A stretch of DNA of 64,000 bases from Lacticaseibacillus kribbianus (GTDB lineage Bacteria > Bacillota > Bacilli > Lactobacillales > Lactobacillaceae). The stretch spans positions 1,480,578-1,544,577 of the forward strand of contig NZ_JAIPUL010000001.1 of the NCBI RefSeq assembly GCF_020180945.1, written 5' to 3'. Shown here piece after piece: positions 15,657 to 24,226 of the stretch (position 1 is its first letter; every line of letters begins with the position of its first letter). The notes below the pieces were generated by a model, which did no database searches, was not told where the DNA came from, and saw nothing but the letters and a program-made list of their open reading frames with translations. The position numbers and the translations under genes are program-made.

Positions 15657-17000
15657 CTAGGCCTGGTCGGCGCGGGCCTTGGCCGCCAGGGCGACCGAGC
15701 TGATCCAGCTCAGCGGCTGGTCGAAGTTCGGCTGGAAGAAGAAGTCCACCATCGCCAGCTGGTCGATGGTCATCTGGGTCTGAATCGCCATGGAGATCAC
15801 GTTGGCGGACATGGAGACGTCGTGCTGGCTGTAAAAGGCCCCGCCGAGCACCCGGCGCGTGGCCGGGTCGTAGGTCAGGCTGGCCAGCACGTTGGTCGTG
15901 CTGGTCATGAACTCCGGCCGGTACGGCTCCTCGATTTCGACCGAGGCGGCGGCCACGCCGCGCGCCTTGGCCCCTTCCTGCGTCAGGCCGCTGGCCGCGA
16001 TGCAGTGGCCGAACAGCTCGACGGCGCTGGTCGCCTGGGTGCCGAGGTAGGCCTCCGTCGCGACCTCGATGTTTTGGCCGATCAGCATCCCCTGGCGCAC
16101 CGCGTTGGTCGCCAGCGGAATGTAGTCGGACTTGCCGGTCGGGTTGTAGTGCACGGCCGCGGAGTCCCCGGCGACGAAGATCTCGGGCCGGCTGGTGCGC
16201 ATGTAGTCGTCGGTCAGAATGGCGCCGTTCGGCAGCATGTCGACCTGGTCCTTGAGCAGCGTCGTGGCCGGGCGGAAGCCGATGGCCAAAACGGCGATGT
16301 CGGCGGTGAAGGTGCTCTTGTCGGTGGTGACGGTGATGCCGTCTGCCGTGTCCTCAAAGCCGGTGACCTTTTCGCCGAGCGCCAGGTGGGTGCCGTGGGC
16401 GCGGTACAGCGCCTCAACGCGGTCGGTGATCGACTGGTCAAAGTTTTTGGCCAAAACGCGCGGCAGCGCATCGATCAGGGTCACCTGCTTGCCGGCCAGC
16501 GCGTACTGCTCGGCCAGCTCCGCGCCGATGTAGCCGGCGCCGATCACGACGGCCGAGCGCACGCTGTCGGCGTTCTCCTGGAGGCGCTTGGCATCCTTCC
16601 AGTCCTTGCAGAGGAAAAGCTTCAGGGACTTGATGCCCGGCAGCGGCGGCACGATCGGGGACGAGCCCGGCGTGAACACCAGCTTGTCGTAGGTGTCGGT
16701 GAGCTGGGCGCCGGTGGCCAGGTCGGTCACGGAGATGGTGCGCGTGTCGGCGTTGATCGAGGTGACCTCGTGCTGCATCCGCATCGTCGCCCCAAGCGCC
16801 GTCAGCGCCTCGGGGCTCGAGTAGAACATCTTGTTGGGGTCGGACACGTGGCCGCCGACCCACAGCGCGATGCCGCAGGACAGGAAGGACACTGTGTCGT
16901 TGCGCTCGTAAACTGTCACGTCGTAATCGGGGTGCGCGGTCAGAATCTGCTGGGTTGCAAAGGTGCCGGCATGGGTGGCACCAACCACAATGATTTTCAT
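15657..17000 (-). CDS. nox: NADH oxidase / CoA-disulfide reductase family flavoprotein
   Basis: 447 residues. Two Rossmann dinucleotide sites: FAD-binding at the N-terminus (IIVVGATHAGTFA) and NAD(H)-binding near residue 150 (VVIGAGYIGAELAEQ), plus a second FAD contact (IFVAGDSAAV) and a C-terminal dimerisation domain. The redox-active Cys is in SFLSCGIALWVGG (about residue 42), the signature of water-forming NADH oxidases of lactic acid bacteria, which regenerate NAD+ and remove O2. A CoA-disulfide reductase activity is the main alternative. ATG at 17000 behind AAAGGAAG. An extended -10 TGCTACAAT lies at 17058-17063. Confidence 0.9.
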   Translation of the reverse strand: MKIIVVGATHAGTFATQQILTAHPDYDVTVYERNDTVSFLSCGIALWVGGHVSDPNKMFYSSPEALTALGATMRMQHEVTSINADTRTISVTDLATGAQLTDTYDKLVFTPGSSPIVPPLPGIKSLKLFLCKDWKDAKRLQENADSVRSAVVIGAGYIGAELAEQYALAGKQVTLIDALPRVLAKNFDQSITDRVEALYRAHGTHLALGEKVTGFEDTADGITVTTDKSTFTADIAVLAIGFRPATTLLKDQVDMLPNGAILTDDYMRTSRPEIFVAGDSAAVHYNPTGKSDYIPLATNAVRQGMLIGQNIEVATEAYLGTQATSAVELFGHCIAASGLTQEGAKARGVAAASVEIEEPYRPEFMTSTTNVLASLTYDPATRRVLGGAFYSQHDVSMSANVISMAIQTQMTIDQLAMVDFFFQPNFDQPLSWISSVALAAKARADQA

Positions 17001-17310
17001 CGTAAGGCTTCCTTTCGTTGTGCGCGAGGCGGTAAATGATACTGCTTTCACAAGGGTATTGTAGCACACTCCGCACGCACAATGCCAGATAGCGCACGAT
17101 TAAATCGCAGATAAGACAGGGCGAAAAGTCCAGTAAGTCAGGGCTAATGTCGTTGCTGAACCATCGCCGCCCGTCGAGAATCCGGCCGTTGGGACACGGC
17201 GGCAACCACCGGGCAGGCGCGGCCGCGCCCGGCACCGCGCCTGAATGTTCACCCCTGCGCAAGCTGGCCGGGCCAAAAAAAGAACCCGCGCGCGGCGGGT
17301 CCCTGGTCAT
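17001..17310. other. Intergenic region: nox promoter and pullulanase terminator
   Basis: Holds the nox promoter (extended -10 TGCTACAAT, 17058-17066) with an A/T-rich stretch unusual for this genome between about 17040 and 17150, and the terminator of the pullulanase gene (17274-17303). No gene or further structure is seen. Confidence 0.6.
17274..17303 (-). terminator. Terminator of the queH-pullulanase operon
   Basis: On the minus strand GACCCGCC..GGCGCGCGGGTTC-type hairpin (17302-17282) followed by TTTTTTT. Lies 8 bp after the pullulanase stop codon. Confidence 0.82.
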
Positions 17311-19158
17311 TCATGATTCAGCTGTGGGCGCATCAGCAAGCGCCAGCACCAGCGCGCCAACCGCCGGCAGCGCCACGCTTGCCGTGCCGGCCTCGGCCTG
17401 CTGCGCCGCGTCGCTTGAGAACAGCACGCGGTACGCGCCGGGCACCGCCAGCTGCGCAGGGGCCGGTGCGGCGTTGAACGCCACCACCAGCTGGCCCGCG
17501 CGCCAGGCGATCACCCGGTCGTCCGCCCGCAGCCGCGAAACGCCGGCCAGCGCCGCCGCGGTCGCGGGCCTAAGCTCCGGGCGGTGCGCCCGCAGCGCCC
17601 AGAGCGCCTGAAGCTCGGCCACGGCGTCACGGTGCACTGACGCCTGAGTCCAGTCAATCGCGTTGACCGCGTCCGGCGAGCGGTAGGAGTTCGCGTCCCC
17701 GCCCTTGCTGCGCATGAAGGCCTGACCCAGCTGGATCAGCGGCACCCCGGGGCTCAGCGCGACCATCGCGTTGGCCAGGCGCGCCTGGCGCGCAAGCGTC
17801 GTGGCGTCCGCACCCGGGCTGACCGCCGCCAGCTTGTCGAGAAGCGTCAGGTTGTCGTGCACCTCGACGTACTGCACCTCCTGGGCGGGCTCGCGGCCGC
17901 GGGTCAGCATCGCGTCCAGCAGCGCCGCCTCGTGGCCGGCCTCGCCGCTGACGAAGCCCGGCGCGGCCGCGGTGAACACGTGGCCCTTGACCAGGTCGCG
18001 GAAGTCGTCGTCGAAAAACGCGACCCCGGGCAGCGCCGCGGCGTTGTCGCGCGTCGCCTTTTGGCCGGCGGCAAGCGGTGTCGCCATGTCCCAGCCCTCG
18101 CCGAGCATCACGATGCCGTCGTCGATGGCGTCCAGCGCCTCGCGCACGGCCCGCATCGTCTCGACGTCGAGGATGCCCATCAGGTCGAAGCGGAAGCCGT
18201 CGATGTGGTAGGCGCGCGCCCAGTAGCAGACGCTGTCGACGATGTACTTGCGCACCATCGCGCGCTCGGACGCCACGTCGTTGCCGACGCCGGTGCCGTT
18301 GGCCGGGGTGCCGTCCGGCCAGGTGCGAAAGAAGTAGCCGGGCACCGTCTGGTTGAAGGCGTGCGTCGCCGGGTCGAAGACGTGGTTGTACACCACGTCC
18401 ATAATCACGCGGATGCCCGCGTCGTGCAGCGCCTGGATCATCGTTTTGGCCTCGACCAGCCGCTTCGCCGGGTCGCAGGCGTTCGTGGCGTAGGAGCCCT
18501 CCGGCACGTTGTAGTTGACCGGGTCGTAGCCCCAGTTGTACTGCGCGCGCTCCGGGTGGGCCTCGTCGACCGTGGCAAAATCAAACATCGGCATGATCTG
18601 CACGTGCGTCGTGCCGCTTTGCGCAAGGTACGAAAGCCCGGTCGGCTGCCCCGCCGGCGTGCAGGTGCCCCGCTCCGCAAGCCCCAGGTACTGGCCCTTG
18701 TGGCCGACGCCGGAGGCCGCCCCGCTGGTCACGTCGCGCAGGTGCAGCTCGGTGATCACGGCGTCGGTGAGCGGCCCAAACGCCGGCAGCCGCGGCGTCC
18801 AGCGTTCGGGCACCTGCGCTTCCGGCGCGAGCACCACGCCGCGCAGCCCGTTGACCGTGGCCGCCGTCGCGTAGGGATCGATGGTTTCCGTCTGCAGGCG
18901 ATCGGCGAAGGTCAGCTGGTAGGTGTACACCAGGTCGCGCCGGTCGCCGGGCAGGCCCAGCGTCCACACCCCGCGCGCCGCTCGCGTCAGCGGCCAGGTC
19001 GCGACGATTGCGGCCTGCGGGTCCACGCCCTGGTACTGGCACAGCGTGACGCTGGTCGCGGTCGGCGCCCACAGGCGAAACGCGGTGGCCTCGGGGGTGT
19101 AGCGCACACCGAGCCAGCCGTCGAAGGCGTACTGCGCGTCGAACGCCGCGTCAAACAT
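17311..19158 (-). CDS. pulA: Type I pullulanase (GH13)
   Basis: 615 residues, no signal peptide, so cytoplasmic. Hydrolyses alpha-1,6 bonds of pullulan, glycogen or branched maltodextrins. Domain order: an N-terminal CBM48-like beta domain (about 15-110, FRLWAPTATSV), a GH13 barrel with the pullulanase signature YNWGYDP (about 225), region I DVVYNHV, region II FRFDLMGI (nucleophile Asp), region III LGEGWD (acid/base Glu) and region IV VEVHDNLTL, then a C-terminal beta domain. ATG at 19158 overlaps the end of queH by 8 bp. Debranching enzyme for glycogen or imported maltodextrin use. Confidence 0.95.
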   Translation of the reverse strand: MFDAAFDAQYAFDGWLGVRYTPEATAFRLWAPTATSVTLCQYQGVDPQAAIVATWPLTRAARGVWTLGLPGDRRDLVYTYQLTFADRLQTETIDPYATAATVNGLRGVVLAPEAQVPERWTPRLPAFGPLTDAVITELHLRDVTSGAASGVGHKGQYLGLAERGTCTPAGQPTGLSYLAQSGTTHVQIMPMFDFATVDEAHPERAQYNWGYDPVNYNVPEGSYATNACDPAKRLVEAKTMIQALHDAGIRVIMDVVYNHVFDPATHAFNQTVPGYFFRTWPDGTPANGTGVGNDVASERAMVRKYIVDSVCYWARAYHIDGFRFDLMGILDVETMRAVREALDAIDDGIVMLGEGWDMATPLAAGQKATRDNAAALPGVAFFDDDFRDLVKGHVFTAAAPGFVSGEAGHEAALLDAMLTRGREPAQEVQYVEVHDNLTLLDKLAAVSPGADATTLARQARLANAMVALSPGVPLIQLGQAFMRSKGGDANSYRSPDAVNAIDWTQASVHRDAVAELQALWALRAHRPELRPATAAALAGVSRLRADDRVIAWRAGQLVVAFNAAPAPAQLAVPGAYRVLFSSDAAQQAEAGTASVALPAVGALVLALADAPTAES

Positions 19159-19927
19159 GGTCCACCCCCGCCGGGCGGGCAATGGCGAACTGAATGGCGG
19201 CAAAATCGTCTTGGGCGTGCGCCCGCACGTAGGCCGTGGCCTCGCGGTTGACTTTGGTTAGGTCGATGCCCTGCTTGGTGGCGGCGAACACGCAGCCGCA
19301 GTAGCACTGGCGGTAGACGTCGTATTCCTTGGACATCGCCACGCTTCTGGCGTAGCCGCCGCGCTTCTTGAAGTCCGACGGCAGGTAGGCCACCGCGTAC
19401 AGGTGCTGCACCTCAAGCCCCAGCTCGTTGATCACCTGCGCGTTTTTGCTCGGGCTGATGGTCAACGCGGAGCCGAAGTAGTCAAACCCCAGCGCCTGGG
19501 CCTTTTGGGCGACGCGGTCCAGCCGGTAGTTGTAGCACACCCGGCAGCGCGCGCCGCCCTCCGGCTCGTCCTTCAAAGCGGCCGTCTCCTTGAGCCAGTC
19601 GCTGGGCCGGTAGTCGGCACCGAGAAACGACACGTGGTTGCCGGTGCGCGCATTGAAGTCCAGGATGAACTGCTGCTGCACCAGCCGCCGGCGCTCGAAC
19701 TCCGCGCGCGGGTGGATGTTTGGGTTGTCGTAGTAAATCGTGACGTCGGCGTGCTGGGTCAGGTACTCCAGCGTGTACGTGGAGCACGGCGCGCAGCACG
19801 AGTGCATCAGGATGCGCGGACGCCTGGCCTGGGCCTGCCAGGACTTGATCTCCCGCTGCAGCACCAGGTCGTAGTTCACTTTTTGATCTTTTTCAAACAT
19901 GGCGCGAATCTGGTCGGCCTCAAGCAT
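19151..19927 (-). CDS. queH: Epoxyqueuosine reductase QueH
   Basis: 258 residues, DUF208 family. Carries out the last step of queuosine synthesis, reducing epoxyqueuosine to queuosine in the wobble position of GUN tRNAs; QueH replaces cobalamin-dependent QueG. Iron-sulfur and metal ligands are visible as MHSCCAPC near residue 45, CRVC near 130 and QCYCGC near 208. ATG at 19927, about 7 bp behind AAAGGGGG, is preferred to an upstream TTG. Overlaps the pullulanase start, but the two functions are not related. Confidence 0.93.
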   Translation of the reverse strand: MLEADQIRAMFEKDQKVNYDLVLQREIKSWQAQARRPRILMHSCCAPCSTYTLEYLTQHADVTIYYDNPNIHPRAEFERRRLVQQQFILDFNARTGNHVSFLGADYRPSDWLKETAALKDEPEGGARCRVCYNYRLDRVAQKAQALGFDYFGSALTISPSKNAQVINELGLEVQHLYAVAYLPSDFKKRGGYARSVAMSKEYDVYRQCYCGCVFAATKQGIDLTKVNREATAYVRAHAQDDFAAIQFAIARPAGVDHV

Positions 19928-19961
19928 TCGCTCACCCCCTTTCCTCAATTATAAGGAGAAG

Positions 19962-21119
19962 TCACGCAGCCGGCAACAGACGGTTACCCCACCACACCGC
20001 CGCGACCATCACCGCGGTGAAGGCCAGGATGTAGTACGGGTACAGCCCGATGCCGACGATCCCGGCCAGCACACCGAAAATCGGCGGCGCAAAGGTCGAG
20101 CCGACGTAGGCGAAGGCCATCTGAACGCCGATGACCGCCTGCGAGTTGGCCGCCCCGAAGTTGGTCGGCGTCTCGTGGATGATGGTCGGGTAGATCGGCG
20201 CGCAGCCAAGCCCCAGCATCAGCAGGCCGGCCAGCGTCACGGTCACGGGCAGCCCGGGCAGGACGATCAACACCAGGCTGGTCAGGATCAGAGACGAGCC
20301 CAGCCAGATCATCCGCCGGTCGCCGAGCCGATCGGCGATGATGCCGGCCACAAAGCGCCCGCCCATCACGCCGAGGTAGTACAGCGAGGCGTAGCGCGCC
20401 GCGGCGCTGATGCCGACGCCGCGGGCCTGCGCCAGGTAGGTCGCCGCCCAGATTCCCGCCGTCGCCTCAAGCGAGCAGTAAGCCAAAAAGGTGGTGAGCT
20501 GCTGGCGCAGGCCGCGCAGCCCGAGCAGCTGCCGGAAGCTCAGCTTGGCCGCCGCCGGGCCGGCCTGAGCGGTGGAGCGCTGCCACAGTGGCAGGCTCGC
20601 AAACAACACGACGGTCAACACCAGCTGCGCGATCCCGATCAGGCGGTAGCCGGCGGTCCAGCCCATTTTGTGCGTCAGGGCGAAGCTCATGACGTACGGG
20701 CTGATCGACGCGCCGACGCCCCAAAAGCAGTGCAGCCAGTTCATCTGGCGGCCCTTGTAGTGCAGCGCCACGTAGTTGTTCAGCGCCGCGTCCACCGCGC
20801 CGGCCCCAAGCCCGTACGGCACGGTCCAGACCACCAGCCACGCGAAGCTCGGCGCAAGCGAGAAGCCGAACAGCGCTACGGCGGTGGTCAGAACCGACGT
20901 CGCCGTCACCAGCCCCGTGCCGAACCGCCGCGTCAGCCGGTCGGACAACAGGCTTGAGATGATCGTGTTGCCCGAGATCATCATGGTCAGGATGCCCGCG
21001 TAGCTGGTCGGCACCCCAAGCGCCGTGTGCATCGCCGGCCACCCCGACCCGATCAGGGAGTCCGGCAGGCCGAGGCTGATGAAGGCCACGTAGATAATTA
21101 CCATCAGAATTGAAAACAT
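19962..21119 (-). CDS. MFS transporter
   Basis: 385 residues with about twelve membrane helices. Major facilitator fold; the loop 2-3 motif reads SDRLTRRFGTG and a repeat appears at helix 8 as ADRLGDRRMI. The N-terminal GLPDSLIGSGWP and HCFWGVGASISPY resemble sugar-type MFS proteins near FucP/YfkF-like carriers, but the substrate cannot be assigned. ATG at 21119 behind AAGGAG. Promoter candidate on the minus strand: TTGACA near 21176, 17-bp spacer, GAGAAT. Confidence 0.85.
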   Translation of the reverse strand: MFSILMVIIYVAFISLGLPDSLIGSGWPAMHTALGVPTSYAGILTMMISGNTIISSLLSDRLTRRFGTGLVTATSVLTTAVALFGFSLAPSFAWLVVWTVPYGLGAGAVDAALNNYVALHYKGRQMNWLHCFWGVGASISPYVMSFALTHKMGWTAGYRLIGIAQLVLTVVLFASLPLWQRSTAQAGPAAAKLSFRQLLGLRGLRQQLTTFLAYCSLEATAGIWAATYLAQARGVGISAAARYASLYYLGVMGGRFVAGIIADRLGDRRMIWLGSSLILTSLVLIVLPGLPVTVTLAGLLMLGLGCAPIYPTIIHETPTNFGAANSQAVIGVQMAFAYVGSTFAPPIFGVLAGIVGIGLYPYYILAFTAVMVAAVWWGNRLLPAA

Positions 21120-21373
21120 CGTCTATCTCCTTAGGTTCAATACCGCCATTCTCACGAAAGCGGCCGCGAATGTCAACGGTTTCAGCGCGATTCGCGGTGA
21201 AAGTTGGCCTGTCTTGGCGGTCCAACCGGCCGCGGCCGCGGGCGTTAACACGAATGCGCCCGCCGAGGTCAAGGCCTAACGTCATGATAGCCGACGCGGC
21301 CGCCGGCGGCTTGAAGAATCGAAGCGAAAACTAACACGATGTTGCGCCTTTGGTGGGCACCCGCCCGGGACGC
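21120..21373. other. Intergenic region upstream of the MFS gene
   Basis: Contains the MFS promoter (TTGACA, 17 bp, GAGAAT on the minus strand, about 21152-21180) and otherwise GC-rich sequence with short inverted repeats around NotI-like GCGGCCGC sites. No reading frame with a ribosome site is seen. It runs into the terminator at 21374. Confidence 0.5.
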
Positions 21374-21425
21374 ACAAACCCCTCGCCACCGGCAGGCCGC
21401 CACGCGTCCTGCCGGCTGCGAGGGG
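21374..21425 (-). terminator. Terminator of the membrane NUDIX gene
   Basis: Hairpin CCCCTCGC..CCGGCAGG / CCTGCCGG..GCGAGGGG with two mismatched bases per arm; minus-strand transcript ends in GGTTTG. A smaller hairpin TCACCAC/GTGGTGA (21436-21458) precedes it. Confidence 0.7.
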
Positions 21426-21557
21426 CAGCCTGAACCTTTGTCACCACTCGTCGGCGGTGGTGACTAGGTCACAAACACACCGGGTGCCGGGGCGGTGTCC
21501 GTCTCGCGAGGCGACCGCGCCATTGTGAAGGGTGAGCGGCTTGAACCCCGCATTCCC

Positions 21558-22814
21558 TCAGCGATTCTGGCGCTGTGCTCGATAAAGGCTCCATGCCCCG
21601 AGCGTGAACCCGTCCTTAATGTCATTGTCGGAAATGAGCGCGGCGAGCTGTGCCTCATCGACCAGCGTCACACCGTCGATTCCTTCGTAGTGCGTTCGGT
21701 GCGGCTGCGGCGCAAGGTGCAGCGTCGCCGCGACCACCCGCACGTCGCTTGTGATCAACCCCGAATCCGGAATCAGCTCACCCAGGTCGATCAGGTCGGA
21801 CACCGCGGCATTCGGCAGCGTCGGTGCGCCGGTGTACGGCTTGCGCGGCACCTGCACCTCTTCTTGAAGCTCCCTTGCCGCGGCCATCACCCCACTTTCC
21901 CCGCGCTCACGAAAGCCGCGTGGAAACTCGAGCAGCTCGCGCTCGCCGCGCTGACTGGTCAGCAGCACGAACCGTCCCTCGTACTGGGCGACAATCACAA
22001 CGCCGCCGGTCTTTTGCGTCACGTGCAGCCGCTCACCTTCGACCGACACAGTCATGTACCGATTATTGTAAGTCAAGGTGTTCCCGGCGTAATCAAAATC
22101 CAGAATCCAGGTCAGGTACGTCAGCCCGTTGTGCGTCACGCGCTTGAGGTACCGACGCGCCACGACATAACCCAGCACGGCATAGACGCCGACCACCGCC
22201 GCCGTCACCCAGCCCGCCCATGGGCCAAGCTGAGTCAGCAGATCGTGGGTCGTGAAAAGTACGGGTAAAACGGTCATCAAAAGGACCCCGTAGTACACGG
22301 CATCGTCGGTACTGAGGCTTGGCCAACGCAGCCGCGGGTTCTGGGCCTGCCTCGCCGTACCGGCGGCAACGCCGACTGCGGCTTCAGGCGCCGACTCGCC
22401 GCCAGATTGCTTGGCGTTTCGTGCCGCCAGCTGATCAGGCCCGTGCCCGCGTTCAGACTTCACCAACGCCTGAATGGCCGTTTTGAGCGCGGTCACCGTA
22501 TCAAAAAACTGCTGATGCGCCATGGCCCAGTTGATGATTTCGATGCAGTCGAGGTACTGCTTGTGCCAGCTGCGCAGGTCGGCAATCAGCCGAACGCAGA
22601 TCCAGCCGACCACCACCAGCCCAAGGTCGATCACCATCATGTTCGCCTCCCCGGCCAACTGGCGCCCGTAAGTCACGACAAAGGAGAGCAGAACAATGTA
22701 AAAGGCGATGACCTGGTCGCGCTTGTGCCCCTGCTCGAGCAGGTGGTCGTTGCACTTATCGTAAACATGGGTGAGATAGTCGAGAAAGGCTTGCTTTACG
22801 TCGGCGTCTTGCAT
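21558..22814 (-). CDS. Membrane protein with C-terminal NUDIX hydrolase domain
   Basis: 418 residues. Two hydrophobic hairpins (about residues 34-52 with 60-81, and 173-194 with 203-225) separated by a Lys/Gln/Ala-rich cytoplasmic stretch, then a NUDIX domain from about 230 to the end. The NUDIX box is nearly complete: GFRERGE, seven residues, REL, X, EE; the Gly before the last hydrophobic residue is replaced by Gln. NUDIX enzymes cleave nucleoside diphosphates linked to another group (ADP-ribose, NADH, diadenosine polyphosphates). The N-terminal two-helix part recalls SLATT-type membrane effector domains, but that is only an impression. ATG at 22814 behind AGAGG. Base use is visibly less GC-rich than in its neighbours. 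Confidence 0.8.
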   Translation of the reverse strand: MQDADVKQAFLDYLTHVYDKCNDHLLEQGHKRDQVIAFYIVLLSFVVTYGRQLAGEANMMVIDLGLVVVGWICVRLIADLRSWHKQYLDCIEIINWAMAHQQFFDTVTALKTAIQALVKSERGHGPDQLAARNAKQSGGESAPEAAVGVAAGTARQAQNPRLRWPSLSTDDAVYYGVLLMTVLPVLFTTHDLLTQLGPWAGWVTAAVVGVYAVLGYVVARRYLKRVTHNGLTYLTWILDFDYAGNTLTYNNRYMTVSVEGERLHVTQKTGGVVIVAQYEGRFVLLTSQRGERELLEFPRGFRERGESGVMAAARELQEEVQVPRKPYTGAPTLPNAAVSDLIDLGELIPDSGLITSDVRVVAATLHLAPQPHRTHYEGIDGVTLVDEAQLAALISDNDIKDGFTLGAWSLYRAQRQNR

Positions 22815-23047
22815 GGCGGGACCTCTTTTCAAGAAAGTGTGATGCGCTTGAGGCCATTATACGACAGGCCCGCACTCGAACATACGGCTAAATCCGCTTG
22901 CCCAGACAAATGCCGCGACGCGCGCAAGTAACCTCAATTTGTGGTCGCCTTCATGGCGCAGCGCAAGTGTCAACCGCGCAACGCGGCCGCCACCAGCCCC
23001 GCATGCTGACCTCAACCAGTCTCCCTCACCCCCAACGCAGCCCACAC

Positions 23048-23073
23048 AAAAACCCGCAGCCACGCTGCGGGTT
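23048..23073 (-). terminator. Terminator of the ROK kinase gene
   Basis: On the minus strand AACCCGCAGC GTG GCTGCGGGTT followed by TTTGTG, 9 bp after the ROK stop codon. The 230 bp from here to the NUDIX start show nothing else I can name. Confidence 0.85.
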
Positions 23074-23081
23074 CAGGCGAA

Positions 23082-23960
23082 TTAGTTGAGCAGTGCCTTG
23101 GCCGTGGCGAAGTCGCCGACGGTGGCCGAGCCGTTGTTCGGCACCTGGCTCAAGACGATCAGGTCCTCCAGCGGTGGCGTCTGCACGTAGCCGTTGTTGA
23201 GCTGCTTGAAGAAGTCGCGCACCTTCGGCAGTTCGGCCTCACTGAGCACAGAGCCGCCGAACACGATCTTGGCCGGGGCCAGGTTCAGGTAGGCGTCAAG
23301 CGCCAGCTGGGCGGCGTAGTAGCTGATGTAGGTGAACACCTTGTTGTCGCGCGGCACCTTTTCGCCCGGGATGCCCAGGCGCTTCTCGATCGACGGACCG
23401 GCCGCCATGCCTTCGAAGCAGTGGTTGCCGTGGAACGGGCAGACGCCTGCAAAGTCGTCGCCGGGGTACGGCACGACCAGCGCGTGGCCCATCTCGGCGT
23501 GCGCGCGGCCGCCGATGAAGTGGCCGTCCTGGATTGCGCCGCCGCCGATGCCGGTGCCGATGGTGAAGTAAACCAGCGAGTCGACGTCCTTGCCGGCGCC
23601 TTCCGAGTACTCCCCGTAGGCCGACGCGTTCACGTCGGTGGTGAAGGCGATCGGCACGTTCAGCGCAGCCTTCAGGGTGCCGACCACGTCTGCGCCCTCC
23701 CAGTGCGGCTTAGGGGTCGCCAGCACGTGGCCGTAAGTGGCGGAGTCCTTTTTGACGTCGATGGGGCCGAAGCTCCCGATGCCCAGCGCATCAACCGGGT
23801 TCTCCTTGAAAAACGCCACGCACTGCGCGAGGTTCTCCTCCGGTGTGGTGGTTGGAATGCGTAAGGTCTTCAAAATGTTGTAGTCCGCATCGGCCACCGC
23901 CAGCACGAACTTCGTGCCGCCGGCCTCAATGCTGCCAAGACGAGTTTCTGTGATCGTCAT
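23082..23960 (-). CDS. ROK-family fructokinase/sugar kinase
   Basis: 292 residues. ATP-dependent sugar kinase of the ASKHA fold: phosphate-1 motif SIEAGGTKFVLA at the N-terminus, GIGSFGPID, a second phosphate loop GTGIGGG and the ROK zinc site in HAEMGHALV..CPFHGNHC. The family subgroup with this Zn motif is mainly fructokinase (ScrK/GmuE-like), with mannose or glucose as alternatives. The start is uncertain: ATG 23960 or 23969 are 9 bp apart and the only SD-like run (GAGGG) lies between them. Promoter: extended -10 TGCTAGAAT near 24000. Confidence 0.88.
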   Translation of the reverse strand: MTITETRLGSIEAGGTKFVLAVADADYNILKTLRIPTTTPEENLAQCVAFFKENPVDALGIGSFGPIDVKKDSATYGHVLATPKPHWEGADVVGTLKAALNVPIAFTTDVNASAYGEYSEGAGKDVDSLVYFTIGTGIGGGAIQDGHFIGGRAHAEMGHALVVPYPGDDFAGVCPFHGNHCFEGMAAGPSIEKRLGIPGEKVPRDNKVFTYISYYAAQLALDAYLNLAPAKIVFGGSVLSEAELPKVRDFFKQLNNGYVQTPPLEDLIVLSQVPNNGSATVGDFATAKALLN

Positions 23961-24070
23961 CACCCTCATTTCACGATTGATTGAATCCGGTTTCTATTCT
24001 AGCACGCCGCGGCGCCGCGCTCACCTATTAATTGTCCCCGCCCCTGCCGGATTCAACCTCCGGCGCACAC

Positions 24071-24123
24071 CAAAATGGCGCCCGGCGCGGCTTTCTAGGG
24101 GGGAAAAGCCGCGCCAGACGCCA
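24071..24123 (-). terminator. Terminator of the galactosidase operon
   Basis: Hairpin TGGCG..GGCGCGGCTTT / AAAGCCGCGCC..GGCGCCA, then TTTTGG on the minus strand. It closes the alpha-galactosidase, beta-galactosidase and esterase unit. Confidence 0.82.
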
Positions 24124-24226
24124 CACGAGAATTTGGGTTGCTCGCATCTGGTTAATTGTCGCTTGCTGTGCGGATCATCTCCAGCTCGCCGCGCGGCGTC
24201 CCGCGCACCGAACCGTCGCCGCGGCG

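Noticed and set aside
21464..21658. Short minus-strand frame between the NUDIX gene and its terminator
   Set aside because: Overlaps the NUDIX 3' end in another frame, lacks a ribosome site and has no coding-like composition.
24155..24226. Open frame continuing 24 codons past the TAG stop of the SGNH hydrolase
   Set aside because: A stop-free run of this length is common at this G+C, and the annotated protein already ends after its last catalytic block.
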